Assembly (NCBI GenBank): GCA_938004315.1
Contig: CALKWG010000243.1
Coordinates: 1-5,737 of the forward strand
DNA length: 5,737 bases
Direction: 5' to 3'
Source: an uncultured Spirochaetaceae bacterium
Lineage (GTDB): Bacteria; Spirochaetota; Spirochaetia; Treponematales; UBA12059
Shown: positions 1 through 5,476 of the stretch, one piece after another
How the letters are laid out: each line of letters starts with the position of its first letter
Numbering within the stretch: the first letter of the stretch is position 1
Position numbers and translations under genes: made by a program
The notes under the pieces: generated by a model
Seen by the model: only the letters and a program-made list of their open reading frames with translations
Databases searched by the model: none
What the model was told of the DNA's origin: nothing

Positions 1-122
1 TCACCATCGGCATCCAGGAGATAGACTCCTCGGCCAGCGCCCTGACCGACCTGTCCCGCCAGAACGCCGACACCGCCCACGAGATCAAGCAGGCGGCGGG
101 GAGGTTTAGTACCAAGGGCTAA
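1..122 (+). CDS. Methyl-accepting chemotaxis protein, C-terminal end (partial)
   Basis: The only plus-strand gene. The reading frame begins at base 3 and gives 39 codons before the TAA at 120-122. The visible peptide includes GIQEIDSSASALTDLSRQN and then DTAHEIKQAAGRF. This amphipathic helix, rich in Ser, Ala and Gln, is typical of the last part of the cytoplasmic signalling coiled coil of chemoreceptors, just after the methylation helix. Such receptors pass ligand signals to CheA/CheW to control the flagellar motor. The sensor domain lies outside the window, so the ligand is unknown. No CheR-docking pentapeptide is seen at the C-terminus. The stop lies 6 bases from the stop of the convergent Omp85-like gene, and no terminator fits between them. 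Family call fairly sure; subfamily unknown. Confidence 0.75.
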   Translation, partial: TIGIQEIDSSASALTDLSRQNADTAHEIKQAAGRFSTKG

Positions 123-128
123 GCCGGT

Positions 129-1382
129 CTACATCCTCATGCCGATGCCGAAGCTCAGGCGCGGGATGCCGGTCACCGCGTTATAGGCGACGCTCAAGTC
201 TATGGCCGGGACGGCCACGCGGGCCAGGTAGAGCCTTAAGCCCGCCGCGGGGCCGTGGTCCAGGCGCAGGCCGATAAGTGGCCCCTCGGAGACGCCGATC
301 TGATAGGAGGCCAAGCCCGCGAAGTTAGCCGGCCCGAGGCTTAAGAGCCTGAACTCCAGACCCAGAGACAAGCCGGCCAGGCTCCGAGCCACGAAGGCGC
401 CGGGTAGGATGATGAGCCGCGCCGCGTCCGCGCCCGTCTCGGCGGCCGGCGGGGCGTCCGGCGACCAGATCGCGGAGCCGCACGAAACCAACTTTAAGCC
501 CGGGAGGGGCGCCAGCTCGTACTGAAAGCGGGCGCTTAGGGCGGCGAAGCTATCGCCTTCAAGGCCCAGGTAGTAGCGATAGTCAAGCGAGGCGCTTCGC
601 TCACGGAGGAAAACGCCGTCCCAAAAGGCGGGCGCCCGAACCCCTAGGCCTCCGCGTAGTCCCAGGGCGGCATAGCCGTCGGGCGCGGGCGGCGCGCCGT
701 CAAGCTGTTCGGTCAGCCGGCTTCGATACTCAAGCCCCAGTTCGCCCGAGACGGGGCCTGCGATCGTGCGGTTTATGCCGAGACCCAAGGCCAAGGCGTC
801 GAAGCCGTAGCGCCGTAGCTCGACGCCGTACGCGTCCAGGTCGGCCCGCTCCTGGCGTGAGTAAAAGGCGCTGGCCGACCACCCGAGCCCTGCGCTTCCC
901 GCCGCCGGGCTGACATAGGCCACGCTCCCCATCCAGCCGCCGGGCAGGGCCAAGCCAACGGCGAAGAGCTTATCGTTCAAGCCGAAGGCGTTGGCGTCTA
1001 TGAGCGCTGCGCCCGCGACGATACCGTCGGAACCGGCAGCGAAGATGGGCAGCGGTATGAGCGACCACTTCTCTCGGACGCCTATCTCCATGATAGCGCC
1101 GTCAGGCCCTTGGCTAAAGCCCACGCGTATATCCTCGAAAATGCCCGTATCGATGAGGAGCGCGGCGACCTCGCCCGCATCGACCGTCTCAGGATGCCGA
1201 CCGCGGTACGTCGACAAGAGCTCCTGCACCACGGCCGGCCGGGTGCGCTTAAGGCCGTCTACCCTGATCTCTTGGATCGCCCCGCCTTCGCGGTCTTGTG
1301 CGCGGATGGGCATGGGGCCAAGGAAGAGCGCGACGAAAAGCATAGAGAACAACGGAAGAGCGTTGAATCGATTGAATAGCAT
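129..1382 (-). CDS. Omp85-superfamily outer membrane protein with a single POTRA domain
   Basis: A 417-residue protein with a signal peptide: hydrophobic residues 9-23, and likely signal peptidase I cleavage after Ala28 (IRA|QD). Residues about 36-105 look like one POTRA domain: IQEIRVDGLKRT, a helix pair, LIDTGIFEDIRVGF, then the closing strand IMEIGVREKWSLIPLP. The VREKW..IPLP join followed by a Gly-rich strand is usual in BamA/TamA-like proteins. About 310 remaining residues alternate polar and nonpolar, enough for a 16-strand barrel ending SFGIGMRM. I do not see a clear (V/I)RG(F/Y) loop-6 motif or a terminal aromatic residue. BamA has five POTRAs and TamA three, so this is neither; a specialised insertase or secretion pore is possible. 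The ATG at 1382 has GGTGA six bases upstream. A second in-frame Met at residue 14 is less likely because it shortens the signal peptide. Only about 50 bases separate it from the upstream terminator, and no convincing promoter is seen there. Confidence 0.75.
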   Translation of the reverse strand: MLFNRFNALPLFSMLFVALFLGPMPIRAQDREGGAIQEIRVDGLKRTRPAVVQELLSTYRGRHPETVDAGEVAALLIDTGIFEDIRVGFSQGPDGAIMEIGVREKWSLIPLPIFAAGSDGIVAGAALIDANAFGLNDKLFAVGLALPGGWMGSVAYVSPAAGSAGLGWSASAFYSRQERADLDAYGVELRRYGFDALALGLGINRTIAGPVSGELGLEYRSRLTEQLDGAPPAPDGYAALGLRGGLGVRAPAFWDGVFLRERSASLDYRYYLGLEGDSFAALSARFQYELAPLPGLKLVSCGSAIWSPDAPPAAETGADAARLIILPGAFVARSLAGLSLGLEFRLLSLGPANFAGLASYQIGVSEGPLIGLRLDHGPAAGLRLYLARVAVPAIDLSVAYNAVTGIPRLSFGIGMRM

Positions 1383-1424
1383 GACTTCACCATACTAAGG
1401 GGCTTAGCCGGAGACAAGACGCGG

Positions 1425-1459
1425 ATAAAAGAAAACGGCCGCCCCGAAGGGCGGCCGTT
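1425..1459 (-). terminator. Intrinsic terminator of the Msp/Tpr-like gene
   Basis: A perfect 11-bp stem (1434-1444 paired with 1449-1459) has a four-base loop. On the minus strand the loop reads TTCG closed by C-G, the very stable UUCG tetraloop. The bases that follow on the minus strand read TTTTCTTTTATCC, a good T-tract. It begins about 20 bases after the stop of the gene at 1479, as expected for a rho-independent terminator. On the plus strand, A residues precede the stem but no T run follows, so it acts in one direction only. Confidence 0.93.
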
Positions 1460-1478
1460 GGATCAACCGGTAGCTAAG

Positions 1479-2852
1479 CTAGGCTGAGTAGCTGATCTTG
1501 GTCGCGAAGGTGATGATACCCTGGTCGGTGGTGTCGCCGAGCTTGGGAACGATGGTGACGCCGTTGTCGGTGATCTTGCCGCCGACGTAGTCGAGGGTGA
1601 AGGTGGTGAGCGGGAAGAACATAGCCTCGATACCGGCGTTCAGGTACTGGCCCTCGCTCTTGAGCGAGTAGGCATAGTTCACGTAGGGCTTCAGGTAGTT
1701 CGCGTCATCGAGCATGGCCTTGTAGGCGACCTTGGAACCGATGAGCACGGACATCTGGGCGGGAGCGGGATCGGCCAGGAGGTCAAGGGCGTCGACGCCG
1801 ACTTCGAAGGTCAGGTTCTCGACGGCCAGGAGGCTGGCGCGGACGCGGGCGTCCAGGTAGTTCGGGGTGGCTTCAAGCTGCTTGTAGTAGTAGCCGCCCA
1901 CGCCGAACTTGAACATGTCAGCCATGGTGTAGTCGACGGTGAGCATACCATCGAACTTGCTGACGGTGCCGATTTTCTGGAAATCGCCGGCGGCGACCAC
2001 GGCCAGGCCGTCGATGGGGGCCAGGGTAGCCTTGAGGCCGAGGCCGAGGGTGGGGTTGGTGGCCTGGAAGGCGCCGTAGATCGCGTTGGCGGTCAGGGTA
2101 CCCAGGTCGCCGAGCTTCACGCCGACATCGGCGCCGACGAGGTAGTCGTTGGCGGGAGCGGCGACAGCGGCGGTGAGGGTCTTCTTCCACCAAGTACCAG
2201 CAACGGGAGTGGCCGTCTCGCCGCCATCGGTTACAGGGTCGGTAACATAGGTAACGCCAGTGGTAGCGGTGGTTACATCAGCGGTAAGAACTACCAGCTC
2301 ATATTTCGGTGTAGTACCGGCAGCCGCGGCAGCCGCGGTGTGGGTGTTGGTGGAGCCGACCTTGAGGGCGAAGTTGAAGTCGCCGGTCATACCGAAGGTG
2401 AAACCGCCGGCGCTGGTGATGGCGGGAGCGGCCTTCTTAGCGTCGGCGAAGTCCTTGGTAACCCACGTAGCCATCTGCTGAGCGTGGTTAATCTCGAACT
2501 TCGGGGCGCTGGCGATCTGCAGGTACAGATTGCTGGGGAACAGGATCTTAGCGGTGACGGCGCCCTTGGTGGTGGTCAGGGCGGCGGCGTTGGTCTCGGT
2601 GGCTTCGATGCCTACTTTGAACTCGGAGATGCTGATTTCGCCGGTGATCGCCTCGCCGGTCTTGGCGTCCTTGTGGGCGCCGAGGGGGAACACGAGCTTG
2701 GCGGAAGCGGCGTTGGTAAAGCCATGAGCCTGGGTGTCGAGGTCATAGCCCCAGGTGAGGGTGGCGCTACCGGTGAGGGTATACGCAGGGTCAGCGAAGA
2801 CGGCGCCGCCGAGAACGGCGAGAGCCAGAAGAAGCACGAAAGCTTTCTTCAT
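1479..2852 (-). CDS. Major outer sheath protein (Msp/Tpr family), outer membrane porin
   Basis: A 457-residue protein with a signal peptide (MKKAFVLLLALAVLGGAVFA, cleavage after Ala20). The mature start YTLTGSATLTWGYDLD, then HGFTNAASAKLVFPL (43-57), EISISEFKVGIEA (72-84) and LYLQIASAPKFEINHAQ (109-125), parallel the N-terminal domain of Treponema denticola Msp and T. pallidum Tpr proteins. In those proteins, corresponding segments describe a sheath beta domain with a 'W-G-..-L' start and an 'E-V-N-F-A-Q'-like turn. Residues about 333-457 (YLDARVRASLL, YLKPYVNYAYS, LNAGIEAMFFP) match the C-terminal, barrel-forming part. These proteins are abundant surface porins and adhesins. Residues about 167-235 are an Ala/Thr-rich low-complexity stretch with an Ala6 run, likely an exposed variable loop. 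It is shorter than the roughly 540-residue T. denticola Msp. AAGGAGG lies 7 bases before the ATG. A strong promoter and terminator flank it, so it is probably monocistronic and highly expressed. Confidence 0.88.
   Translation of the reverse strand: MKKAFVLLLALAVLGGAVFADPAYTLTGSATLTWGYDLDTQAHGFTNAASAKLVFPLGAHKDAKTGEAITGEISISEFKVGIEATETNAAALTTTKGAVTAKILFPSNLYLQIASAPKFEINHAQQMATWVTKDFADAKKAAPAITSAGGFTFGMTGDFNFALKVGSTNTHTAAAAAAGTTPKYELVVLTADVTTATTGVTYVTDPVTDGGETATPVAGTWWKKTLTAAVAAPANDYLVGADVGVKLGDLGTLTANAIYGAFQATNPTLGLGLKATLAPIDGLAVVAAGDFQKIGTVSKFDGMLTVDYTMADMFKFGVGGYYYKQLEATPNYLDARVRASLLAVENLTFEVGVDALDLLADPAPAQMSVLIGSKVAYKAMLDDANYLKPYVNYAYSLKSEGQYLNAGIEAMFFPLTTFTLDYVGGKITDNGVTIVPKLGDTTDQGIITFATKISYSA
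2319..2336 (-). repeat. Two tandem 9-bp repeats encoding the Ala run of the porin
   Basis: The plus strand reads GGCAGCCGC twice in a row. On the coding strand the array encodes most of the Ala6 run at residues 173-178, inside the low-complexity loop of the Msp/Tpr-like protein. The unit is a multiple of three, so slippage would lengthen or shorten the loop without a frameshift. Confidence 0.75.
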
Positions 2853-2856
2853 GTAG

Positions 2857-2874
2857 ATTCCTCCTTGTAGGAAT
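2857..2874 (-). promoter_or_regulatory. Shine-Dalgarno site inside a small hairpin, porin leader
   Basis: On the minus strand, ATTCCT and AGGAAT are perfect 6-bp inverted arms separated by ACAAGG. The consensus ribosome site AAGGAGG (2860-2866) takes its first three bases from the loop and the last four from the 3' arm, 7 bases before the ATG at 2852. The folded leader would partly hide the ribosome site, although the stem is short and AT-rich. The ribosome site is certain; a regulatory role for the hairpin is inference. Confidence 0.7.
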
Positions 2875-2925
2875 AAAGCGGGGCGTAGAACCTAGGGTTC
2901 GCCGGTCCCCCTTAGCTTTAGCGCG

Positions 2926-2954
2926 AGTATACCAGGGCCAAATTTAGGTGTCAA
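2926..2954 (-). promoter_or_regulatory. Strong sigma70 promoter of the Msp/Tpr-like gene
   Basis: On the minus strand a perfect -35 TTGACA (2954-2949), a 17-bp spacer and TATACT (2931-2926, five of six consensus bases) are preceded by TGG, which makes an extended -10. The DNA upstream of the -35 is rich in A and T runs (about 2955-3020), like an UP element, in an otherwise GC-rich region. Transcription would start near 2919, giving a leader of about 67 bases. The layout fits a highly expressed surface protein gene. Confidence 0.9.
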
Positions 2955-3105
2955 GTTTTTTTCGTGCCGTAAATGCTTTGTTTTAGACATTTTTTGACTA
3001 ATTTGTCACTAAAAAATGAAATAATACGGCCGATAGAGGGGCGGGTAAAACGGTTTACGGATAGCATTATGATGGTTTTAAGGGTTAAAGGCGCGGCTGA
3101 GCGAT

Positions 3106-3128
3106 CGGCGGGCCGCGACGGCCCGCCG
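3106..3128 (-). terminator. GC-rich hairpin after the small outer-membrane gene; possible weak terminator
   Basis: A perfect 9-bp stem (CGGCGGGCC at 3106-3114 with 3120-3128) and a 5-base loop lie 11 bases past the stop at 3140. No T run follows on the minus strand (it continues ATCGCTCAGC), so it is not a classic rho-independent terminator. It may act as a poor terminator, a pause site or a 3'-end stabiliser. Confidence 0.5.
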
Positions 3129-3139
3129 TCTCGGATACC

Positions 3140-3763
3140 TTAGAGCTTTATCAAGAACGCGAAGCGGAGCAGAAGGCCAGTATAGAAGGTAGCCAGTTGG
3201 AAACTCGCGTTCGTCTCCTTAACGCCGGCGATCTGCTCGCTCTCCGAACCCCAGCTAAGGTAGGCTATAGGCTGGTGGATGCGGACGGCGAAGCGCCGGT
3301 TTAGGCTCAGGTCCATTATCAGCGGCGCTCCTAAGGATATTTCAGGATAGAAGTACGATTCATAGGTAGCGGCCGAAGCGCCCGTCTCTTTGCCGTTCAG
3401 GGTGAACAGGACTTGGCCGCCGCTCTTGAACGTAAAGAGGCTCGTCTTAGCCAGGGCCCAATATGCGCCCGCGCCGAAGGTAAAATCAAAACTTTGAAGC
3501 TCTTGGGCATAGCCGGGGATGGTGTTCGAGACGTCTTTTTCATTGAAAAAGGTGAGCGATAGCTCCGGCGTAAGCTCCATTCCGCCGTCTAACAGGATGG
3601 GAACCATGGCGCCGACGGTCACGGTCGACCTGCTGGCCGAATTGTTGTCTATCGTCCTGGACGTAGCGTTAACGGCTACCAGAGGCCCGATGGCTATGTC
3701 CTGGGCGCCAGCGGCGGCCAAGGCGACGGCGAACACGCAGCATACGGCGACGAATTTCTTCAT
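3140..3763 (-). CDS. Small outer-membrane beta-barrel protein of unknown function
   Basis: A 207-residue protein with a clear signal peptide (MKKFVAVCCVFAVALAAAGA, cleavage after Ala20, mature start QDIAIGP). Alternating polar/nonpolar stretches ended by turns recur through the mature part: VTVGAMVPILL (48-58), ELTPELSLTFF (63-73), FDFTFGAGAYWAL (92-104), FTFKSGGQVLFTL (110-122), YFYPEISLGAPL (137-148), RFAVRIHQPIAYLSW (157-171) and FYTGLLLRFAFLIKL (193-207). That gives about eight candidate strands, as in small OmpA/OmpW-like barrels, but I do not recognise the family. The two adjacent Cys residues lie within the hydrophobic core, and no lipobox is obvious, so export by signal peptidase I is more likely than lipidation. 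AAGGAG lies 6 bases before the ATG at 3763, which fixes the start. It is probably transcribed alone. Confidence 0.78.
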   Translation of the reverse strand: MKKFVAVCCVFAVALAAAGAQDIAIGPLVAVNATSRTIDNNSASRSTVTVGAMVPILLDGGMELTPELSLTFFNEKDVSNTIPGYAQELQSFDFTFGAGAYWALAKTSLFTFKSGGQVLFTLNGKETGASAATYESYFYPEISLGAPLIMDLSLNRRFAVRIHQPIAYLSWGSESEQIAGVKETNASFQLATFYTGLLLRFAFLIKL

Positions 3764-3796
3764 AACGCACTCCTTGCGATCGGTTTTCCATGGTCG

Positions 3797-3912
3797 TTAT
3801 ACGGCCAAACCATATCTATAGCGCGCTAATCCTTCTCGCCCAAGCTTTTTAAGCTCGGCCATAGTGATTTCAAGTACAATCGCCACCGATTCCGGGCTCA
3901 TGCTGCCGCCCG
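3797..3912 (-). pseudogene. Decayed C-terminal tail of an Rpn-family nuclease gene
   Basis: Starting at the ATG at 3901, the minus strand encodes 34 codons ending in TAA at 3797-3799. Its first 20 residues (MSPESVAIVLEI, then TMAELKKL) match 14 of 20 positions in each of the two Rpn tails at the right edge (MSSESVANILEI and MSPEAVANFLEI, each followed by SIAELKAL). At DNA level, 3851-3901 matches 5231-5281 at 39 of 51 bases. Upstream the frame reads DSGGS and then meets a stop that falls inside the end of the ATPase gene. The long helix with the FRIWRNK segment is missing. The last part (GREGLARYRYGLAV) is unrelated to the intact tails. It has no ribosome site of its own and probably makes no protein. 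It overlaps the likely promoter of the gene at 3140-3763. Confidence 0.72.
3815..3843 (-). promoter_or_regulatory. Possible promoter of the small outer-membrane gene
   Basis: On the minus strand TTGGGC (3843-3838), a 17-bp spacer and TATAGA (3820-3815) resemble a sigma70 site, with 3 of 6 and 4 of 6 consensus bases. A start near 3808 would give a leader of about 45 bases before the ATG at 3763. It is the best candidate I see in the gap but is weak; the TATAAC at about 3803-3798 lacks a matching -35. Confidence 0.3.
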
Positions 3913-3914
3913 AA

Positions 3915-5075
3915 TCAGATTAAATCGCTCGATTCATGCCAGGGTACGAACGAGATGCCTTTCCATTTAAGCGCGCGCTCCCCGGCGTATACGACGCTAC
4001 AATCTTCCGCCTTAGCGCCCGCATAGCGCATCCAGCTCTCAAGGCCGGAGGCGAATTCCGGCGCGAAGGTTTTACCGGATTTAATCTCGACGGCCTTCTG
4101 CTCCTGTCCGTGCTCGTATACTATGTCCACTTCGGTGCCGACGTTGTCGCGCCAGAAGTAGATGCCGGGATTCGAGCCCGTCGAATAACGTGCCTTGAGA
4201 AGCTCCGCTACGACGAAGCACTCGAAAAGGCTACCTCGGTTCGGGTGGATGAAGAGCTCCTCCGCGGTCTTGATGCCCAAGAGCCGTGCGGCTAGGCCCG
4301 AGTCTAAGAAGTACAGCTTCGGGCTCTTTACGAGGCGCTTACCGAAATTCCGGTGGTATGGCTTAAGGAGATACGCGATACCGCTGGTCTCGAGAACGGA
4401 TAGCCAGGAGCGGGCCGTATTATGCGTTAGGCCGCTGTCGAGGGCCAAGGCGCTCAGGTTAAGGAGCTGCCCGACGCGGGATGCGCACATCTTCACGAAG
4501 GTTTGGAACTGTCCCAGGTCCTTCACATTGAGGACCGATCGAACGTCGCGCCCGACATAGGAGGCGATATAGTTCGTGTACCAGTCGTAGGGGCGAAGCT
4601 CCCGGTCATACACAGGCGGGTAGAAGCCTTTGATCATGGCTTGGTAAGGATCGAGAGGGAGCCGCCCGGCCGCCTTGAGCTCGGCGGCCGAAAAAGGCAG
4701 CAGGGTAAGGAAAGCCGCCCGTCCGGCTAAAGATTCAGTGACGCCGGCGAGTAGGCCGAACTGCTGCGAACCAGTGACGATGTATCTCCCCGGTCGAGGG
4801 TCTACATCCACCGCGGTTTTTAGATACGCGAAGATCTCCGGCACCGCCTGCGCTTCGTCCAGGATGAGACCGTCGCGGTAGGCGCTAAGGAGCCCGCGCG
4901 GGTCTTCCCGCGCCAGCCTGGCGATGTCGGGGTCTTCAAGGGAAAGGTAGGGCAGATCGGGAAAGCAGGCTTTGGCCAGCGTGGTCTTGCCTGATTGCCT
5001 TGGGCCGGTGATGCAGAGCACCGGGAAGCCCTTGGCGAGTCGTCGTATGGTATCGGCCGCAAGCCTCGCTATCAT
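3915..5075 (-). CDS. AAA_14/DUF4143-family ATPase with C-terminal nuclease-like domain
   Basis: A 386-residue protein of normal length and domain order. The ATPase part has a Walker A motif GPRQSGKT (24-31), the segment PYLSLEDPD (42-50), Walker B GLILDEAQ (69-76), a sensor TGSQ (101-104) and the family signature SLAGR (115-119). A winged-helix-like segment follows (about 197-240, SALALDSGLTHNTARSWLSV). Then come YFLDSGLAARLLG (255-267) and a C-terminal domain with Glu285 (GSLFE), Asp317 (GTEVDIV) and Glu330-x-Lys332 (VEIKSG), the layout of a PD-(D/E)XK fold. Members are widespread accessory genes of poorly known role. Some are suspected of mobile-element or defence functions, but no substrate is established that I know of. 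The ATG at 5075 places Walker A where the family normally has it. There is no clear Shine-Dalgarno site before it, and the predicted transcript starts at the ATG. No frameshift or missing key residue is seen. Confidence 0.9.
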   Translation of the reverse strand: MIARLAADTIRRLAKGFPVLCITGPRQSGKTTLAKACFPDLPYLSLEDPDIARLAREDPRGLLSAYRDGLILDEAQAVPEIFAYLKTAVDVDPRPGRYIVTGSQQFGLLAGVTESLAGRAAFLTLLPFSAAELKAAGRLPLDPYQAMIKGFYPPVYDRELRPYDWYTNYIASYVGRDVRSVLNVKDLGQFQTFVKMCASRVGQLLNLSALALDSGLTHNTARSWLSVLETSGIAYLLKPYHRNFGKRLVKSPKLYFLDSGLAARLLGIKTAEELFIHPNRGSLFECFVVAELLKARYSTGSNPGIYFWRDNVGTEVDIVYEHGQEQKAVEIKSGKTFAPEFASGLESWMRYAGAKAEDCSVVYAGERALKWKGISFVPWHESSDLI

Positions 5076-5081
5076 GCCTAT

Positions 5082-5109
5082 AGTTTATCAAGCATTTACA
5101 AATTGTCAA
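5082..5109 (-). promoter_or_regulatory. Putative promoter of the ATPase gene, leaderless
   Basis: On the minus strand TTGACA (5109-5104, perfect), a 16-bp spacer and TAAACT (5087-5082, 4 of 6) are followed after six bases by the ATG. Start of transcription seven bases past the -10 would fall on or next to the A of the ATG (5075). The lack of a Shine-Dalgarno site in the short stretch before the ATG agrees with a leaderless mRNA. The -35 lies inside the inverted repeat at 5095-5129. Confidence 0.55.
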
Positions 5110-5129
5110 TTGGATTGCCAATTTGTAAA
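5095..5129. repeat. Perfect 11-bp inverted repeat (operator-like) upstream of the ATPase
   Basis: The arms TTTACAAATTG (5095-5105) and CAATTTGTAAA (5119-5129) are exact complements separated by 13 bases. A second, nested inverted repeat AATTGG/CCAATT (5108-5113 and 5118-5123) overlaps it. The whole element is AT-rich within GC-rich DNA, begins 20 bases before the ATPase ATG and covers its -35. No T run follows in either direction and no gene ends right before it, so a repressor-binding site fits better than a terminator. Confidence 0.7.
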
Positions 5130-5206
5130 GATATCGCGTGCGCGGCCGACTTCAGCAGCACGTGCGACTGACTGCCTTCTCTGGGGAAAAACAAGAGGCG
5201 GACCGA

Positions 5207-5476
5207 CTAGTCCTGCTCATCCAAAGCCTTGAGCTCGGCTATGCTGATCTCCAATATATTTGCAACCGATTCCGAGCTCATGCCCATCGCCAAGAGCTTA
5301 TGAGCGGTTTTTCGGTTAGCCTTCTGGTAAGCGTCTTTTTCGCCTTCAAGTCTGCCTTCGAGCTTACCCTCGAGCCTGCCCTCGGCATAGACCTTGTTCC
5401 GCCAGATCCTGAAGTTCTCCGCTAGCATGGATCGGTCCTCCTCGATGCGCAGGTCTATGGGCTCGCCGGGGATCAT
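5207..5476 (-). CDS. Rpn-family C-terminal tail, nuclease domain absent; RpnS-like small protein
   Basis: Full-length Rpn (recombination-promoting nuclease, formerly 'putative transposase' YhgA-like) proteins are about 300 residues with an N-terminal PD-(D/E)XK nuclease. Here only the end is present. The open frame reaches up to 5509 (RIDYLRQVAAE before Met), where a TAG at 5510-5512 closes it. The ATG at 5476 gives 89 residues but has no good ribosome site. The ATG at 5428 gives 73 residues (MLAENFRIWRNK...) and has AGGAGG eight bases upstream, so it is the better start. Visible parts, numbered from 5476: a basic helix ENFRIWRNKVYAEG (20-33), three (R/K)LEG repeats (34-45), a charged helix EKDAYQKANRKTAHKLL (46-62) and the conserved end AMGMSSESVANILEI then SIAELKAL. 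In E. coli Rpn genes the C-terminal part is made separately and blocks the nuclease; this copy may do that in trans, or may be a relic. It lies 130 bases upstream of the ATPase, in the same direction. Confidence 0.65.
   Translation of the reverse strand: MIPGEPIDLRIEEDRSMLAENFRIWRNKVYAEGRLEGKLEGRLEGEKDAYQKANRKTAHKLLAMGMSSESVANILEISIAELKALDEQD
5342..5377 (-). repeat. Three tandem 12-bp coding repeats, (R/K)LEG
   Basis: On the minus strand AGGCTCGAGGGT, AAGCTCGAAGGC and AGACTTGAAGGC encode RLEG, KLEG and RLEG. The tandem paralogue at 5547-5737 joins the same flanking residues (YAEG and EKDAY) with none of these units. The units have diverged at synonymous sites, so the array is not a very recent expansion. 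Confidence 0.88.
5437..5442 (-). promoter_or_regulatory. Internal Shine-Dalgarno site favouring the start at 5428
   Basis: On the minus strand AGGAGG, eight bases before the ATG at 5428, is a near-consensus ribosome site. It lies within codons for Glu-Glu-Asp-Arg-Ser. The other in-frame ATG (5476) is preceded by GTAGCCGCCGAG, which has no such site. This supports separate translation of the short tail. Confidence 0.7.

Noticed and set aside
991..1398. Plus-strand open frames opposite the Omp85-like gene
   Set aside because: Two overlapping frames with no recognisable domain and Ser/Arg-rich composition; antisense shadows in GC-rich DNA.
2340..2870. Plus-strand open frame of 176 codons opposite the porin gene
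   Set aside because: Gly/Glu-rich composition is what the reverse of an Ala/Thr/Leu-rich gene gives. It has no ribosome site or domain, and the minus-strand gene has a clear family, promoter and terminator.
3894..3912. CGGGC/GCCCG hairpin just after the ATPase stop as a terminator
   Set aside because: Only 5 bp with a 10-base loop and no T run after it on the minus strand.
3936..4881. Several plus-strand frames opposite the ATPase
   Set aside because: All lie within a gene with intact Walker motifs, overlap each other and lack ribosome sites or family features.
4936..5121. Minus-strand frame starting MAIQLTICKCLINYRH upstream of the ATPase start
   Set aside because: It begins inside the inverted repeat and runs out of frame through the Walker A region; the ATPase frame explains the coding signal. 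I see no sign that it is a frameshifted N-terminus.
5095..5129. Inverted repeat as transposon ends or a MITE
   Set aside because: The arms are only 13 bases apart, there is no flanking target duplication, and the element sits on a promoter; an operator is simpler.
5104..5131. Plus-strand TTGTCA-17-TAAAGA promoter-like pair
   Set aside because: The -10 is poor, no plus-strand gene follows, and the match is a by-product of the inverted repeat.
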